A program made the translations under genes and the position numbers. Under the pieces are notes generated by a model, which did no database searches, was not told the origin of the DNA, and was given only the letters and a program-made list of their open reading frames with translations. From Serilophus lunatus (Eukaryota; Chordata; Aves; Passeriformes; Eurylaimidae), in the NCBI GenBank assembly GCA_013399895.1, contig VXBA01006154.1, positions 624,664 through 688,663 of the forward strand: a stretch of DNA of 64,000 nt. The letters are read 5' to 3'. Shown here piece after piece: positions 61,741-64,000 of this stretch. The stretch's first letter is position 1; each line of letters begins with the position of its first letter.

Positions 61741-64000
61741 GCTCCGGAGTGCCCAGCGCATCGCTTCACAGGCAGCTGTGTTTCGTGTTCCCCAGCTTGG
61801 GCCGGTCAGGCGGCGGCTCTCCCTCCCTGGCAGCGAGCAAAGGTCATCCCGGTGTCTCCTCTGGCACCACATTGAGGACAGGCGCTCCAACTGCGAGGAA
61901 GCAGGACAGCTTGCCAGTAGTGGCAACACTTGCTTTAAAAAAAAAAAGAAAAAAAAAAAAAAGTTACTAAGCTTTCAGTAATGTGTGTAACTTCCCCATT
62001 TCTTGGAACTGGCCCGTATCTGTGAATTACTGTCGCTCAGATGAAACTAGCTTTTTATTACACAAAATGATTCTGAAAGTATTTCGGTATGCTCCATCGA
62101 TTTTTGATAATTAAATCCGAGGACCTTCCAGAATGCTCACGCTGCTGCTTCTGAAGTCTGAAGTCTGACGCGCACTCTATTGAAATAGAAAAGAAGTAAA
62201 GATATACTGAGAAAAAGAGACTAATTATTGCAGTCTTAACTTAGGAGCAAGTAAATCTGGGTCATTTTTTCTTCTTCAAAGACTGCTTCCTACACTTTTT
62301 AGGTATGATCTTACTGAATAGCTTTGGTTGTAGTAAGACTCAAAAACTGTTGGTGCCGTGGTAGTAGAATGAGGTTCAGGATCAAAATTTTAAATGGAAA
62401 CAGTTTTTTTCACCTTCCAGCTTCCAGCCAAAACGATTAGAAGTTTGCAATTCAGCATTATATTAGCGATTTCCCCAGTGCCCAAGAACTTCTGAAAACC
62501 AGCCGCAAGTTCTAATTATCAGATACATAAATACCTATGTACCCAAAAAATGCAGTTAATTTTACCTCCTAAACTTGTATTATGCAAGCACATTTTGCAG
62601 CAAGAAAGTTCTACCCAGTGGAAACTTTTGAGTTTGCCTCTTTTGATAATCTAAATAAATTTATTGTGTTCTTGCTTGTCTTTTTACTACTGCTTTTGCA
62701 GTCTGTCTCAGTATCATTCCATATTATTTGCAAAGGGACCCGTATGTTTCCAAACCAAGCTAGTGCTCAGATGTGATTCAGGTAAGCATACTAACGCCCT
62801 TTTTGTCATAGGCTTTCTGGATTTTAACCTAATGACTCACAGAGTCATCTGATCACAGATTTGCCCAACATTTCCAGCTAAGCCTAGCTTCCTTTCATAA
62901 CAGTAAGAATTGCAATGAATACTGACTGAGAAAAGGAATTTTAACCACAGTAACTTAAACTATTTGAAAGATCCAAGTCCTGTAAACAACAAAAGACCTG
63001 CCCCCTTCTCAAGGCTTGCCCTGCCCTGCGAAAACACAGTTAATTAGCAGGTTGTGGTAGGCTGAAGTTCTTTCTCGTGCAAGTCTTAAGGTATGGTCAT
63101 TGATTAATATCCTTGAGACAGCTCTTTCTTCTCTGTCAAGAAATTCCCAAGTCCTTCTGTAAAGTCCACCTTTCTTTTCCAGGAGACCTATCTGATTTGC
63201 CCGTGTCAGCAGGCCACTGGCAGACAGACAATCGTCATCTCAATGTTTGTCTTTAAAAATGGGTGTCAGAGTCTTCACATAGAATTCACTAAAACATTGC
63301 TTTCAGCACTTTTATAGTTGTGTAATAGTGTGTCTTACTGTGTCTCAACCATAATTTTACTTACCTACTTTCCTTGACCCCAATACAAGAGCACAAGAAC
63401 TAAGATAATTTTTTTCAGTGGATTTTTATTTTTTTGGAGGGGAAAATGAATGGAAAAAATAAACATTAAACACCTACTCAGTTGTATTTACTTATTTCTG
63501 TTTGCATTATGTCCAGAAAAATGGCAGTATGCACAAGTTTATTTTAAGCCAAGTTTTGCTTATTAGGGATTTAGGGGTTTTTCTTGACTTTTTGTGTATG
63601 TCTAAATGGCATTATCAGTACCACACAAGGAGATATGTTGTTTTATTCTTTGTTATAAATAAAGTCGTATAATTTATGATGGTTTATTCTTTTTTAGAAA
63701 TAAAGTAGCTTAATTTATCTGCTTCTAAGAAAGCTCTCAAGTCTGGTTTATCTACAGTATATATCTCTCTTTTAAAGCATGGAATGGCAGCTTTCTAACA
63801 CTAAGGTAAAAGAAGTCTTACAAAAATCTAACAAGAAATTGTATCTTACTAATTTTGATGCAATTCAGATATTACATATGGCAGAGTACTATTCTATGAC
63901 TTGTTGGTAAGATTAAGTTTTGAAAAATCTGCTGACAGGCCTGAAAAATTCAGATTTTGTTATCTGATAATTTCCTCTTCCCTTCAGTTTCTATGTTGCT
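61741..64000. other. Intergenic DNA upstream of ARAP2
   Basis: 2.3 kb. It holds an A-rich run at 61,938-61,963, a direct repeat of about 41 bp at 63,640-63,722, and otherwise AT-rich DNA. No coding exon, RNA gene or transposon is recognised. In mammals the next gene upstream is DTHD1 on the opposite strand, but no part of it was identified here. Confidence 0.6.
63640..63722. repeat. Imperfect tandem duplication, about 41-bp unit
   Basis: Two adjacent units, each with 'tttattctt', then AATAAAGT and 'taatttat', at 63,640-63,680 and 63,681-63,722. Each unit contains an AATAAA hexamer on the plus strand. Confidence 0.75.

Noticed and set aside
61428..61970. 180-codon plus ORF and overlapping minus ORFs in the CpG island
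   Set aside because: GC-rich DNA has few stops; all frames are open at once and the translations are low-complexity Pro/Arg/Ala/Ser.

Overview
The window is vertebrate nuclear DNA, almost certainly from a bird. It is AT-rich and intron-dominated, with one CpG island. Its repeats are of avian type: CR1 LINE fragments ending in the CACAGAAT-type 3' octamer, ERVL-type and other retroviral LTRs of the kind common in Neoaves, and one hAT element. There are no operons, CRISPR arrays or phage features. The species cannot be fixed from the sequence alone.

One gene accounts for the window: the 5' half of ARAP2 (ArfGAP with RhoGAP domain, ankyrin repeats and PH domains 2), on the minus strand. The CpG-island promoter lies at about 61.15-61.74 kb. 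The first coding exon, with the SAM domain, is at 54,699-55,740. The gene runs leftward out of the window at position 1. I placed 14 coding exons by combining splice dinucleotides, reading phase and protein similarity. Together they encode 907 complete codons plus one base with no break in frame: SAM, an acidic and variable linker, PH1, PH2, the ArfGAP zinc finger, an ankyrin-type segment and the start of PH3. The later PH domains, RhoGAP and Ras-association domains lie beyond the left edge.

Layout from left to right, which is 3' to 5' of the gene: 1-7.1 kb holds seven closely spaced exons (PH2 end, ArfGAP, ankyrin, PH3 start). 7.1-30.3 kb is a single 23.2-kb intron that splits PH2 and carries four CR1 insertions and three LTRs. 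30.3-41.7 kb holds the PH1/PH2 exons, an older ERVL-type LTR and a hAT element. 41.7-55.7 kb holds the small linker exons, a well-preserved solo LTR and the SAM exon. 55.7-61.1 kb is the 5'UTR intron. 61.1-61.75 kb is the CpG island. The remainder is upstream intergenic DNA.

The most unusual item is at 16,346-16,414. Directly downstream of a retroviral LTR lies a 69-nt near-perfect complement of mature lysine tRNA (CUU anticodon), including its post-transcriptional CCA end. It runs far beyond the normal 18-nt primer-binding site and looks like a trapped reverse-transcription intermediate. Other points of interest are a CpG-rich hAT element, a cluster of upstream ORFs before the ARAP2 start codon, an inverted CR1, and a G-quadruplex motif in the promoter island.
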